Source: JAJAZB01 sp965249815 (GTDB lineage: Bacteria > Bacteroidota > Bacteroidia > Cytophagales > Spirosomataceae). Taken from it: a stretch of 64,000 bases of DNA. A program made the position numbers and the translations under genes. The stretch lies in contig CBDFMV010000002.1 in the NCBI GenBank assembly GCA_965249815.1, forward strand, positions 784,600 to 848,599, given 5' to 3'. Position 1 is the first letter of the stretch. Each line of letters opens with the position of its first letter. Of the stretch, positions 32,961 through 41,950 are shown in pieces. The notes under the pieces are model-generated. The model made no database searches, was not told the origin of the DNA, and saw nothing but the letters and a program-made list of their open reading frames with translations.

Positions 32961-33656
32961 TTACTTCCGCAACAGCGCCTCGGCCACCACCAAATCCTCC
33001 GGGGTGGTGATCTTCAGGTTTTCGTAGGCCCCTTCCACGAGGTGAACCGCGAAACCCGCCGCTTCGGCCACGCTGGCGTCGTCGGTAAAAAGGGGGCTTT
33101 CGGGTTGTTCGAAGGCTTTTTTGATCAAACTCAGTTGGAACGTCTGTGGGGTTTGCACGAGCCGCAGCGTCGCCCGGTCGAGGGCAATGGTTTTATCCTT
33201 TTCCAGGATTTGCCGGACGGAATCCTTCGCCGGGACCGCCGCCACGCCGGAGCCGAATTGGGCTGCCGCCTCGAAACTCCGCCGAATTACGTCCACCGAA
33301 ACGAGCGGTCGAACGGCGTCGTGAATGGCCACCAACCCATCGGAACCGGGGATACTGTCCAGCCCGTTGCGCACCGATTGAAACCGCGTGGCACCGCCGG
33401 GGATAAGGATGATTTTGGAAGTTGGTACTTGGGTAATTCGGGATTGCAGGGCTTCCCACCGAAAGAAATCGGCTTGAGGCAGCACCAGAACAAACTGAAT
33501 GTCAGGCGAGAAAGCGAGGAATTTCTCCAGTGTCCAGAGCAACACCGGCTTGCCGCCGAGTTCAAGAAACTGCTTCGGCACGGCGCTGCCCATCCGGCTG
33601 CCACTGCCCCCGGCGACGATGATGGCGTAGTGGTTGAGTCGTAAGTCGTAAGTCAT
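32961..33656 (-). CDS. ispD: 2-C-methyl-D-erythritol 4-phosphate cytidylyltransferase
   Basis: This is a 231-residue enzyme of the MEP isoprenoid pathway. The nucleotide loop is I-I-V-A-G-G-S-G-S-R-M-G followed by P-K-Q-F. The H-D-A-V-R-P-L-V block, conserved D-D-A-S-V and terminal P-E-D-L-V-V-A-E-A are all present. The only plausible start codon, ATG 33656, lies inside the heptamer repeat of the upstream spacer, so the first eight residues (MTYDLRLN) are encoded by repeat units. Confidence 0.93.
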   Translation of the reverse strand: MTYDLRLNHYAIIVAGGSGSRMGSAVPKQFLELGGKPVLLWTLEKFLAFSPDIQFVLVLPQADFFRWEALQSRITQVPTSKIILIPGGATRFQSVRNGLDSIPGSDGLVAIHDAVRPLVSVDVIRRSFEAAAQFGSGVAAVPAKDSVRQILEKDKTIALDRATLRLVQTPQTFQLSLIKKAFEQPESPLFTDDASVAEAAGFAVHLVEGAYENLKITTPEDLVVAEALLRK

Positions 33657-33739
33657 AGGTCGTAAGGCAAGACACCGGGGAGTAAACCGCTTGCCGAATT
33701 TTTAACTCACGACTTACGACTTACCAACTTACGACTCAC
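33634..33739. repeat. Heptamer-based inverted repeat (word gtcgtaa), enters ispD
   Basis: Exact 7-bp register on the left: gtcgtaa at 33638 and 33645, gtcatag at 33652, gtcgtaa at 33659, then ggcaag. On the right cttgcc (33690) pairs with ggcaag, followed by ttacgac, ttacca and acttacgactcac to 33739. The left arm contains the ispD start codon and the right arm contains the queA stop codon (33736), so the spacer between the two genes is entirely repeat. Confidence 0.85.
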
Positions 33740-34782
33740 AAAATCAACATCGCGTCGCCGTAACTGAAGAACTTGTATTTTTCCTTCATGGCCACTTCGT
33801 ACGCTTCTTTGGCGAGGTCATACCCGGCGAAGGCCGAAGCCATCATGATGAGCACCGATTCGGGCAGGTGGAAGTTGGTCAGCAGGGAATCGGGAATGCG
33901 GAATTCGTAGGGCGGAAAAATGAATTTGTCCGTCCAGCCCACGGTGGCCTTGAGCCGGGCGTTGGCCGAAACCGACGATTCGAGCGCCTTCATCGCGGTG
34001 GTGCCGATGGCGCACACCCGGTGCCCGCCGTCCATGGCTTCGTTGACGAGTTTGGCCGTGGTTTCAGGAATGACGAAGTGTTCCGAATCAGTTTTGTGCT
34101 TGGTCAAATCCTCCACGTCCACATTGCGAAACGTACCCAGGCCCACGTGCAGCGTCAGCGGGGCGAAGCGGGTGCCTTTGAGTTCCATCCGTTTCATGAT
34201 GGTTTTGGTGAAATGCAGGCCCGCCGTGGGCGCGGCCACCGCCCCGACGTGCTGGGCGAAGATGGTTTGGTAGCGTTCGCGGTCGGAGTCTTCGGTTTTG
34301 CGGCGGATTTCGCGCGGCAGGGGCGTTTCACCGAGGCCGTCAATGGCTTTCATCAAATCGTCGTGGCTGCCGTCGAAAAGGAACCGGATGGTGCGGCCCC
34401 GCGAGGTGGTGTTGTCGATGACTTCGGCCACCAGGTCGCTTTCGCCGAAGTAGAGCTTGTTGCCCACCCGGATTTTGCGGGCCGGGTCCACCAGCACATC
34501 CCAGAGGCGATGTTCGCGGTTGAGTTCGCGGAGCAGAAACACCTCGATTTTCGCGCCGGTTTTTTCTTTCTGCCCGTAGAGGCGGGCCGGAAACACCTTC
34601 GTGTCGTTGAGCACCATCACGTCGCCTTCGCCGAAGTAACTGACGATGTCCGAAAACATTTTGTGTTCGATCTCCCTGGTTTTTTTGTGAACCACCATCA
34701 TGCGCGAATCGCCGCGGTTTTCGGGGGGGTAAAGGGCAATGAGGTTTTGGGGAAGGTCGAACCTGAATTCGGATAATTTCAT
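33736..34782 (-). CDS. queA: tRNA preQ1 ribosyltransferase-isomerase
   Basis: This 348-residue enzyme transfers and isomerises the ribosyl group of S-adenosylmethionine onto preQ1 in tRNA, forming epoxyqueuosine. Family motifs are N-D-T-K-V-F-P-A-R-L-Y-G, G-L-G-E-T-P-L-P, V-A-A-P-T-A-G-L-H-F-T and H-V-G-L-G-T-F-R-N-V-D-V-E-D. Length is typical. It is divergent from the permease gene at 35019; the 236-nt spacer between them presumably carries both promoters but I see no clear element in it. Confidence 0.95.
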   Translation of the reverse strand: MKLSEFRFDLPQNLIALYPPENRGDSRMMVVHKKTREIEHKMFSDIVSYFGEGDVMVLNDTKVFPARLYGQKEKTGAKIEVFLLRELNREHRLWDVLVDPARKIRVGNKLYFGESDLVAEVIDNTTSRGRTIRFLFDGSHDDLMKAIDGLGETPLPREIRRKTEDSDRERYQTIFAQHVGAVAAPTAGLHFTKTIMKRMELKGTRFAPLTLHVGLGTFRNVDVEDLTKHKTDSEHFVIPETTAKLVNEAMDGGHRVCAIGTTAMKALESSVSANARLKATVGWTDKFIFPPYEFRIPDSLLTNFHLPESVLIMMASAFAGYDLAKEAYEVAMKEKYKFFSYGDAMLIL

Positions 34783-35018
34783 CGGGAAATGCGGCTGTAG
34801 GCGCTGGAAGTGAATGGAATAAAAGCAAAAATAAGGACAACTTGCGCGTTTGGTTCTCGAATCGGCAAAATTCGAGTCAGGCCCGGCCCTCCCGTTCTCG
34901 CGCCGTTCAGCATTTTGGGTGCCTCCAACTCCCCAAAAGTTTTACACTTTCGGGAAGTTTTTCCCGAACCTTATTCGCTGAAAAGGCTCTTTCGCCAACT
35001 GCTTACCGCTCCCTGTTC

Positions 35019-36266
35019 ATGCTCGCTCTTCGCCTCACCTTCGAAAGTTTCCGGTTTGCCTGGCAGGCACTGCGTTCCAATTTGTTGCGCACCACGCTCT
35101 CGCTGCTGGGCGTCACCATCGGGATTTTCTCCATCATCGCCGTGTTTACGCTCGTCGATTCACTGGAGCGCAACATCAAGGACAGCCTCGCCTTCGTCGG
35201 CAAAGACGTGCTTTACGTGCAAAAATGGCCGTGGTTTTTCGGCGGCGGGCAGTACCCCTGGTGGAAGTACTTCCAGCGCCCGGCACCCAAACTGGAAGAA
35301 TTCCGGTATTTGCAGGATAAACTCGAAAATGCGTCGTACATCGCCATTCTCGACGACCAGGGCGGCGTGACGCTCAAAAACGGCAACAACAGCCTCGACG
35401 CCGAGGTGATGGGCATCAGTTACGATTTCAACCAGATTACCGAAGTGCCCGTGGCCAACGGGCGCTATTTCACGCCCCAGGAAGTGGAGGCCGCCCGCGA
35501 CGTGGTCGTGATCGGGGCCGAGATTGCCGAAACGCTGTTTCCCGTTGGCTTCGATCCGGTCGGGAAGGACATTAAAATCAAAGGAATGCGCTTTCTGGTC
35601 GTGGGCGTTCAGGAGAAAAAAGGCAAGAGCATGTTCGATTTCGGCGGCAACCCCGACACGAAATGCTACATTCCCTACCTGACGTTTGCCAAACTGTTCC
35701 AAACGCGCTTTTCCCAACCGGCCATCGTCGTCAAAGGCTTCGAGCGCGACCAGGGGCTGGTGCAACTCGAAAGCGAAATTGCCGGCCTGATGCGCACCCG
35801 CCGGGGGCTGAAACCGTCGCAGGACGACAGTTTCTCCATCAACCGCCCGGAAGGTGCCCTGAAGGCCATTGCGGGTGTATTCGGAGTGCTGACGCTGGCG
35901 GGCTGGGTCATCGGCAGTTTTTCGATCCTGGTCGGCGGCTTCGGCATTGCCAACATCATGTTTGTATCGGTGAAGGAGCGCACCAACCTGATTGGGATCC
36001 AGAAATCGCTCGGGGCCAAAAATTACTTCATCCTGTTCCAGTTTCTGTTCGAGGCCGTTGTGCTCAGCCTGATTGGCGGGCTGGTGGGGCTGCTAATGGT
36101 GTGGGGCATGACGTTCGTGCCGCTGGGGTCGCTGGAACTGCTCTTTTCCGTGAAAAATACCCTGCTGGGCCTGGGCGTGGCCAGCCTGATCGGGGTGATT
36201 TCGGGCATCCTTCCGGCGCTCGTGGCCGCCCGCCTCGACCCAGTGATTGCGATTCGGGCGAAGTAA
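35019..36266 (+). CDS. MacB/FtsX-type ABC transporter permease
   Basis: This is a 415-residue protein starting MLALRLTFESFRFAWQALRSN; the longer frame upstream is non-coding spacer. It has one N-terminal helix (residues about 22-45, LLRTTLSLLGVTIGIFSIIAVF), a large MacB-like periplasmic domain (about 50-275) and three C-terminal helices in the FtsX domain. The C-terminus has A-A-R-L-D-P-V-I-A-I-R, the usual MacB/LolC ending. No ATPase gene is adjacent, so the partner must be elsewhere. Possible roles include lipoprotein or peptide export. Confidence 0.88.
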   Translation: MLALRLTFESFRFAWQALRSNLLRTTLSLLGVTIGIFSIIAVFTLVDSLERNIKDSLAFVGKDVLYVQKWPWFFGGGQYPWWKYFQRPAPKLEEFRYLQDKLENASYIAILDDQGGVTLKNGNNSLDAEVMGISYDFNQITEVPVANGRYFTPQEVEAARDVVVIGAEIAETLFPVGFDPVGKDIKIKGMRFLVVGVQEKKGKSMFDFGGNPDTKCYIPYLTFAKLFQTRFSQPAIVVKGFERDQGLVQLESEIAGLMRTRRGLKPSQDDSFSINRPEGALKAIAGVFGVLTLAGWVIGSFSILVGGFGIANIMFVSVKERTNLIGIQKSLGAKNYFILFQFLFEAVVLSLIGGLVGLLMVWGMTFVPLGSLELLFSVKNTLLGLGVASLIGVISGILPALVAARLDPVIAIRAK

Positions 36267-36387
36267 CGGGCGACAGGTGGAATGAATTTTTAACCCGGAA
36301 ATCAACGCAATCCTAAAAACCTGCGTAAATCGCGACGGCGGTCGCACAGCGGCGGTCGCGTAGTTCAGACCAAAAATTCCTCAACCC

Positions 36388-36759
36388 ATGCGAAAAGTTC
36401 TAGTTGGCCTGCTCATTGCGGGTTTGCTCGTGTTTCTGGTCACGTTTCTGCTTTCCCAATTCAGCTTTTCTGACGGCGACCGGGCGGGCACGATCACCAA
36501 ATTCAGCCGGAAGGGCTTTGTCTTCAAAACCTACGAAGGCGAGTTGCTGCAAGGCGGCTTTTCGGAAGGAACCGGGCAGTTGAACGCCAAAGAATTCCTG
36601 TTTTCGGTTAGTCCGGGCCGCGACAGCGTCGCCAAAAAAATCGAAACCGCCCTGCTCACCGGCAAGCGGGTCCGGCTGCACTACGAAGAGAAATACTTCC
36701 GGTTCTTCTGGATGGGCGACTCGAAATACTACATCACCAACGTCGATTTCGCACCGTAG
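36388..36759 (+). CDS. Membrane-anchored hypothetical protein
   Basis: This 123-residue protein has a single N-terminal membrane helix (VLVGLLIAGLLVFLVTFLL) and an 85-residue exposed domain of beta type (GTITKFSRKGFVFKTYEGELL; FLFSVS; VRLHYEEKYFRFFWMGDSKYYI). Similar short proteins are common in Bacteroidota and are sometimes mislabelled as 6-phosphogluconate dehydrogenase. I assign no function. The 120-nt spacer upstream contains two copies of cggcggtcgc, 15 bp apart. Confidence 0.7.
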   Translation: MRKVLVGLLIAGLLVFLVTFLLSQFSFSDGDRAGTITKFSRKGFVFKTYEGELLQGGFSEGTGQLNAKEFLFSVSPGRDSVAKKIETALLTGKRVRLHYEEKYFRFFWMGDSKYYITNVDFAP

Positions 36760-36766
36760 TTATACG

Positions 36767-36801
36767 AAAAAGCCCGCTGGCATCATGCCAGCGGGCTTTT
36801 T
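36767..36801. terminator. Bidirectional terminator between convergent genes
   Basis: A perfect 16-bp stem (36767-36782 with 36786-36801, aaaaagcccgctggca) with a 3-nt loop has T-runs on both strands. It serves the plus-strand membrane protein gene and the minus-strand mdh. Confidence 0.9.
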
Positions 36802-36818
36802 ATGTAATGAGGGCGAAC

Positions 36819-37760
36819 TTACGCCGCCGGTTCGTTCATCTTGTCGAGCACGTCCATCACCTCGCGGACTTTGGTACGGCTCATGTCGAGGAGGCCTTTT
36901 TCTTCCGGCGTCAGGTCGAGTTCGATCACTTTCTCGATGCCCGCTTTGCCCAGAATCACCGGCACACCGAGGTAGCAGTCGCTGATGCCGTACTCGCCGT
37001 CGAGGCGGATGCACACCGGGAACACCCGGCGCTGGTTTTTCACGATGGCCTCCACCATCTGGGCCGCCGCCGAGCCGGGCGCGTACCAGGCCGAGGTGCC
37101 CATGAGTTTCACCAGTTCGCCGCCGCCGTTGATGGTGCGGTTGACGATGGCGTCGAGTTTTTCCTTGCTGACAAACTCCGTCACCGGAATGCCGCCCACG
37201 GTGGTGTAGCGGGGCAGGGGCACCATCGTGTCGCCGTGGCCGCCCATCAGCACCGCCTGAATGTCCTTCGGCGAGCAGTTGATTTCCTCCGCCAGAAACG
37301 CCCGGTAGCGGGCCGTATCGAGGATGCCCGCCATGCCAATCACACGCTCGCGGGGAAAACCCGACGCCAGGTGGGCGCAGTAGGTCATCACGTCGAGGGG
37401 GTTGGAAACCACGACGATGATGCAGTCGGGCGAATGCTGCACGACCTGTTCGGTCACCGATTTGACGATGCCCGCGTTGGTCGAAATAAGGTCGTCGCGG
37501 CTCATACCGGGCTTGCGCGGCAGGCCGGAAGTAATCACCACCACGTCGGAATTGGCCGTGCGGGCGTAATCGCTGGTGACGCCCACCGTGCGGGTGTCGT
37601 AAAGATCGATGGGGGCCTTCTGCCAGATGTCGAGCGCCTTGCCTTCGGCGAAACCCTCGCGGATGTCGAGCAGCACGACTTCGTTGGCTACTTCCTTGTA
37701 CGCCAGCACGTCGGCGCAGGTAGCGCCCACGTTGCCCGCGCCTACAACGGTAATTTTCAT
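36819..37760 (-). CDS. mdh: Malate dehydrogenase
   Basis: This 313-residue NAD-dependent LDH-like malate dehydrogenase starts MKITVVGAGNVGATCADV. The substrate arginines lie in L-P-R-K-P-G-M-S-R (R82, R88); R82 at the discriminating position marks malate rather than lactate specificity. The catalytic His is H175 in GGHGDTMVPL. It interconverts malate and oxaloacetate in the TCA cycle. The in-frame extension upstream and a 450-codon overlapping frame are not coding. Confidence 0.95.
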   Translation of the reverse strand: MKITVVGAGNVGATCADVLAYKEVANEVVLLDIREGFAEGKALDIWQKAPIDLYDTRTVGVTSDYARTANSDVVVITSGLPRKPGMSRDDLISTNAGIVKSVTEQVVQHSPDCIIVVVSNPLDVMTYCAHLASGFPRERVIGMAGILDTARYRAFLAEEINCSPKDIQAVLMGGHGDTMVPLPRYTTVGGIPVTEFVSKEKLDAIVNRTINGGGELVKLMGTSAWYAPGSAAAQMVEAIVKNQRRVFPVCIRLDGEYGISDCYLGVPVILGKAGIEKVIELDLTPEEKGLLDMSRTKVREVMDVLDKMNEPAA

Positions 37761-37978
37761 ACGGGTCAGACTTGGAAAAAGAGGTGAAAAAACGTTCGGC
37801 GGCAAAGGTAAGCCAAAAACCCGTCGGGGCGGTGCGGGCAGATAGAACTGCCAATTTTTTCCCCAGCGGGTCGTTTTTACTCCGTTGGTACAAGAATTTA
37901 AGCATCGGAATGGCGAACGGGCGTACCTCGCCAGCCGCAATTTCCCGTGTTTTCAACAACCCCAATTTTTCTGTTAAA

Positions 37979-38413
37979 ATGGCAATCAAAGGCTTAGCAG
38001 GCAGCGTATTACGCTCTTTATTTTTTCGCCGGGCCATGGGCAAGGCGGGTCGTACGGCCACCAAAGCTGTGAGTTTGTTCGCCCTGTTCGAGGCGGTGAT
38101 GCTCAAAACCAATCAGGAAGCTGGGAAGCAGGGCCGGAGCCAGTGGAGCGTGGTGTCGGATAAACTCCGGTTGCTTGCCCGGCTCGTGAAGGCCTACGCG
38201 TCGGGCGAGTACCGGGTGCTGCCTTGGAAGAGCCTCGTCAGCATCGTGGCGGTGTTGCTGTACGTCTTGAACCCCATCGACCTGATTCCTGATTTTCTGC
38301 CGCTCATTGGCCTGGCCGACGACGTCGCCCTGACGCTTTGGCTGTTCAAGTCGTTGGGAAAAGACCTCGTGGCCTTCGAAGCCTGGGAAAAATCGCGGAC
38401 CGTGTCGATTTGA
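37979..38413 (+). CDS. YkvA/DUF1232 family membrane protein
   Basis: This is a 144-residue protein starting MAIKGLAGSVLRS. Its DUF1232 core is clear: W-K-S-L-V-S-I-V-A-V-L-L-Y-V-L-N-P-I-D-L-I-P-D-F-L-P-L-I-G-L-A-D-D as a hairpin of two membrane segments, with conserved N-P-I-D-L-I-P-D and D-D. The family has no assigned biochemical role. Plus-strand extension upstream overlaps the mdh promoter region and is rejected. Confidence 0.88.
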   Translation: MAIKGLAGSVLRSLFFRRAMGKAGRTATKAVSLFALFEAVMLKTNQEAGKQGRSQWSVVSDKLRLLARLVKAYASGEYRVLPWKSLVSIVAVLLYVLNPIDLIPDFLPLIGLADDVALTLWLFKSLGKDLVAFEAWEKSRTVSI

Positions 38414-38617
38414 ACCGGGTAGGATTTCGATTTTCCGGCTTTTAGCAAGCGTACGTTTGTAACTCGTTGATTCGGGGCTATTTGGCGAAAATTACCCCGT
38501 TTTCCCAACTCGAACGGAACCATTAAAATGGGAAAACTTTTTAAGCAAAAGTCCACGCCCGCCATCTTCCGTTACAAAAATTTCGTTAGTTTTACCGTCA
38601 CGTAACCAATCGCACTC

Positions 38618-38818
38618 ATGGAAATGCTCTCAATTTTTGCCTTCATGGGCTTGGGGGGGCCGGAAATCGCCCTCATCATGTTCGCCCTGTTGTTGTTGTT
38701 TGGGGCCAAGAAAATCCCCGAACTCGCGCGGGGACTCGGCAAAGGCATCCGCGAATTCAAGGACGCCACCAGCGACGTCAAGAAAGAAATCGACCGCAGC
38801 CTCGACGAAACGAAATAA
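38618..38818 (+). CDS. tatA: Twin-arginine translocase subunit TatA/TatE
   Basis: This 66-residue protein has the TatA layout: a short N-terminal transmembrane helix (PEIALIMFALLLLFGAKKIP), the F-G-x-K-K-x-P-E-L hinge, an amphipathic helix (LARGLGKGIREFKDAT) and a charged tail. TatA multimers form the export pore for folded proteins. At least two Tat substrates are encoded in this window (732 and 15939, the latter on the minus strand). tatC is not present here. Confidence 0.93.
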   Translation: MEMLSIFAFMGLGGPEIALIMFALLLLFGAKKIPELARGLGKGIREFKDATSDVKKEIDRSLDETK

Positions 38819-38838
38819 CACCGCCGACGTTGCGACAC

Positions 38839-38873
38839 ACGGGGCATGGTCGCAAGGCTGTGCCCCGTTTTTG
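38839..38873 (+). terminator. Intrinsic terminator after tatA
   Basis: An 8-bp G+C-rich stem (38839-38846 with 38861-38868, acggggca) and 14-nt loop are followed by TTTTT. It is located 20 nt past the tatA stop and immediately before a heptamer repeat. Confidence 0.7.
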
Positions 38874-38942
38874 GTTTAAGGGTTGAGGTTTAAGGTTTAA
38901 CGAATGAATAAAGCGTTAAACCTTAAACCTCGAACGTTAAAC
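38874..38942. repeat. Heptamer-based inverted repeat (word ggtttaa), enters gatA
   Basis: The left arm is in exact 7-bp register (ggtttaa 38873, gggttga 38880, ggtttaa 38887, ggtttaa 38894). Arms 38874-38902 and 38914-38942 match at 26 of 29 positions around an 11-nt loop. The annotated gatA ATG (38904) lies in the loop and the right arm supplies codons 4-13. Confidence 0.88.
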
Positions 38943-40400
38943 GGTATCCCAAACCCACCCTACCCCAAGTTGAAGTCCTACCGCCCGTTCGCCCTGCTTC
39001 AAGACGACCTGCGTGCTGGTCAGACCACGTGTCGCCAGTTGGTTGACTACTACCTGGCGCGCATCGAAAGCCACGCTCACCTTAACGCCTTCGTGGCCGT
39101 GTACGCCGACGAGGCCCGCGTCCGCGCCGCCGAAATCGATCAGAAACTGGCCGACGGCACGGCGGGACGGCTGGCGGGCATGGTGCTGGGCGTGAAAGAC
39201 CTGCTTTGCTACGCCGGGCACGGCGTGCAGGGCGGCAGCCGGATTCTGGACGGATTTTCTTCCCAAATCACCGCCACGGCGGTTCAGCGCCTGCTCGACG
39301 AAGACGCCATCGTGGTTGGCCGGCAAAACTGCGACGAGTTCGGCATGGGGTCGTCGAACGAAAACTCCGCGTTTGGGCCAACCCGCAACGCCGCCGACCC
39401 GGAGCGGGTACCCGGCGGCTCGTCGGGTGGCTCGGCGGTGGCCGTCCAGGCCGATTTGTGCTGGGCCTCCATCGGCACCGACACGGGTGGCTCGGTGCGG
39501 CAACCCGCCGCGTTCTGCGGCGTGGTGGGGCTGAAACCCACCTACGGGCGCGTGTCGCGGTGGGGTTTGCTGGCTTACGCCTCGTCGTTCGACACCATCG
39601 GACCAATCACCCGCACCGTCGAAGACGCCGCCCTGTTGCTCGAAGTCATGGCCGGGGCCGACGACTGGGACGCCACGGCGTCGCCGCGACCCGTTCCGGC
39701 GTATTCTCAGGCCCTTTTTTCGGAGGAAAAGCGCAGGATTGGCTACCTCCGCGAAGCCCTCGACGGCGCGGGCGTGGAGGAAGCCATCCGGCAAAGATTT
39801 TCCGAAACGATTGCCCTGCTGCGCGAAAACGGCCACACCGTCGAGGCCGTGGATCTGCCCCTCACCAAATACGCCCTGCCCGCGTACTACATTCTGACCA
39901 CCGCCGAGGTAAGTTCAAACCTCAGCCGCTACGACGGCGTGCGTTACGGCTACCGCAGTCCGGCGGCTACCGATCTGGAAAGTCTCTACAAAAAAACGCG
40001 CGGCGAAGGCTTCGGAGCCGAAGCAAAACGCCGGATTCTGCTCGGCACGTTCGTGCTCAGCGCCTCGTATTACGACGCCTATTATACCAAAGCCCAGAAG
40101 GTTCGTCGTTTAGTGAAAAACGAAACCGAGGCGCTCTTGCAACACTACGATTTCCTGCTCCACCCGACCACGCCCACGACGGCCTTCCGGCTGGGCGAAA
40201 AAGCCACCGACCCAATGCAGATGTTTCTGGCCGACGTGTTTACCGTGTCGGCCAATGTGACGGGCCTGCCCGCTGTTTCGATTCCCGCCGGAACCGACGG
40301 GTTTGGCATGCCAATTGGGGTGCAACTGCTGGGTGGCGCGTTTCAGGAAGCTGATTTACTGTGTTTTGCGCACCACCTTGAAACCCAACTGACCACCTGA
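38904..40400 (+). CDS. gatA: Amidase, GatA-type (Asp/Glu-tRNA amidotransferase subunit A)
   Basis: This 498-residue amidase-signature enzyme has the Ser-Ser-Lys triad visible: K98 (GVKDLLC), S173 (PGGSSGGSAV) and S197 (TDTGGSVRQ). It releases ammonia from glutamine for transamidation of misacylated tRNA with GatB and GatC, whose genes are elsewhere. If ATG 38904 is used, the first 13 residues (MNKALNLKPRTLN) come from the repeat. A TTG at 38970 (LKSYRPFALL) would give the usual GatA-like N-terminus, so the true start is uncertain. Confidence 0.92.
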   Translation: MNKALNLKPRTLNGIPNPPYPKLKSYRPFALLQDDLRAGQTTCRQLVDYYLARIESHAHLNAFVAVYADEARVRAAEIDQKLADGTAGRLAGMVLGVKDLLCYAGHGVQGGSRILDGFSSQITATAVQRLLDEDAIVVGRQNCDEFGMGSSNENSAFGPTRNAADPERVPGGSSGGSAVAVQADLCWASIGTDTGGSVRQPAAFCGVVGLKPTYGRVSRWGLLAYASSFDTIGPITRTVEDAALLLEVMAGADDWDATASPRPVPAYSQALFSEEKRRIGYLREALDGAGVEEAIRQRFSETIALLRENGHTVEAVDLPLTKYALPAYYILTTAEVSSNLSRYDGVRYGYRSPAATDLESLYKKTRGEGFGAEAKRRILLGTFVLSASYYDAYYTKAQKVRRLVKNETEALLQHYDFLLHPTTPTTAFRLGEKATDPMQMFLADVFTVSANVTGLPAVSIPAGTDGFGMPIGVQLLGGAFQEADLLCFAHHLETQLTT

Positions 40401-40417
40401 TAACCTATCGTTGTCCC

Positions 40418-41950
40418 ATGAAGAAAGCTCGTTTCCTGTATTCTTTCGTCGCGGTCTCGGTGGCCGTCGGCGGGGCGGGACTGACGCCCACGAAGGCCCA
40501 GGTCCAGGGGGCGGTCGCCGCCGACTCCACCCGAATTGACACCCAGGCCGCCGCAACCGAGTTGCCCGCCCCCATCGACACCCTTCCTCACGTACCCACC
40601 GACCTGGTGCGCGACCGGCTGGCCAAATTGCAGAAAGAAGTTCCCCTGACCTACAACGCCTTCTCGCACGGGTTCGTCGAATACTTCACCTTCCGCAAAG
40701 CCGCGTTTACCAAAACCATGCTGGAGCGGGTGAACACCTACTTCCCCATTTACGAAAAATTCCTGGCCCAGTACGGCCTGCCCGACGAACTCAAGTACCT
40801 CTCGCTGATCGAATCGGGGCTGAATCCGAAGGCCATTTCCTACGCCGATGCGGGCGGGTTGTGGCAGTTTATGCCCCGCACGGCCACGCTCGACTTTGGC
40901 CTGCGCATTGACAAGTACGTGGACGAGCGCTTCGACCCGATTAAATCGACCGAGGCGGCCTGTAAGTATTTCCGGCAGCTTTACCGCATTTTCGGCGATT
41001 GGGAAATGGTGCTGGCTTCGTACAACACCGGCCCCGGCAACGTGCGGCGGGCCATCCGGCGTTCGGGCAACCACACGGGTTTCTGGGAAGTGTACAACTA
41101 CCTGCCCAAGCAAACGCGCGAGTACGTGCCGCAGTACGTGGGCATTTTGTACATGATGCACCACGCCGCCGACCACGGCATCCGGCCCGAACTGGTCGAA
41201 AACCCGATTCCGTTCGACACGGTGCGCCTCGATGGCTATACCAACCTGGAGACGTTTGCGGCCCTGAGCCTGATTCCCTACGAAAAACTCCAGAAACTCA
41301 ACCCGCACATCCTGACGAACGCGCTGCCCGCTCACACCCAGGATTTTGCGCTGCGGGTGCCGAGCGACAGCTACGCCTACATCGCCGCCAACCGCCGGGC
41401 CATTCTCGATTCGGCCAGCCGCAATCCGTTCGAGCGGGGCATTCGCTACGCCGCCAACCGGGTCGTCGGCGATTCGACCCAGGAGCGGGAATACGCCAGG
41501 GTGACCGTCGAGGAAGAGCCGGAAGACGAGCCGGTTGTGGTTCGCCACCAGGCAAAGAAAACGACCGTGAAGGTGCGCCGGGGTGAAACCCTCAGCCGCA
41601 TCGCCGACCGTTACCACGTCGCCATGAGCGACCTCAAGCAGTGGAACCACCTGGGCCGCCGGGGTGGCGTGAAAGCCGGGCAGAACCTGGTTATTTACAA
41701 AGCAACCGTGGTGGCCCATTCGGAACGGCTGGCCAAAAACACCCGGAGTCAGGAGGACGACGACCGCGACCGCCGCAACGAGGTGACCAAGCGATTGAAG
41801 GCGAAAGCCAAGTTTCACACCGTGCGTCGGGGCGACACACTCTGGAGCATTGTTCAGCGGTACAATGGACTCACTATCAACGAGTTGAAGCGAATGAACC
41901 GCATTCGGGGCAACAGCGTACGACCGGGAATGAAAATCCGAATCGGCTGA
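40418..41950 (+). CDS. MltD-like lytic transglycosylase with two LysM domains
   Basis: This 510-residue exported peptidoglycan hydrolase has a signal peptide in residues 1-28. The SLT domain spans about 105-260, with catalytic glutamate E132 in L-S-L-I-E-S-G-L-N-P and the motif G-L-W-Q-F-M-P-R-T-A. Two C-terminal LysM domains follow (VKVRRGETLSRIADRYHVAM and FHTVRRGDTLWSIVQRYNGL). It cleaves glycan strands to 1,6-anhydro products during wall remodelling. It starts 17 nt after gatA and may be co-transcribed with it. Confidence 0.92.
   Translation: MKKARFLYSFVAVSVAVGGAGLTPTKAQVQGAVAADSTRIDTQAAATELPAPIDTLPHVPTDLVRDRLAKLQKEVPLTYNAFSHGFVEYFTFRKAAFTKTMLERVNTYFPIYEKFLAQYGLPDELKYLSLIESGLNPKAISYADAGGLWQFMPRTATLDFGLRIDKYVDERFDPIKSTEAACKYFRQLYRIFGDWEMVLASYNTGPGNVRRAIRRSGNHTGFWEVYNYLPKQTREYVPQYVGILYMMHHAADHGIRPELVENPIPFDTVRLDGYTNLETFAALSLIPYEKLQKLNPHILTNALPAHTQDFALRVPSDSYAYIAANRRAILDSASRNPFERGIRYAANRVVGDSTQEREYARVTVEEEPEDEPVVVRHQAKKTTVKVRRGETLSRIADRYHVAMSDLKQWNHLGRRGGVKAGQNLVIYKATVVAHSERLAKNTRSQEDDDRDRRNEVTKRLKAKAKFHTVRRGDTLWSIVQRYNGLTINELKRMNRIRGNSVRPGMKIRIG

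Noticed and set aside
36760..38112. 450-codon minus-strand frame overlapping mdh
   Set aside because: It lies out of frame on the same strand as an obvious malate dehydrogenase and its translation is arginine/glycine/histidine-rich without domain similarity.
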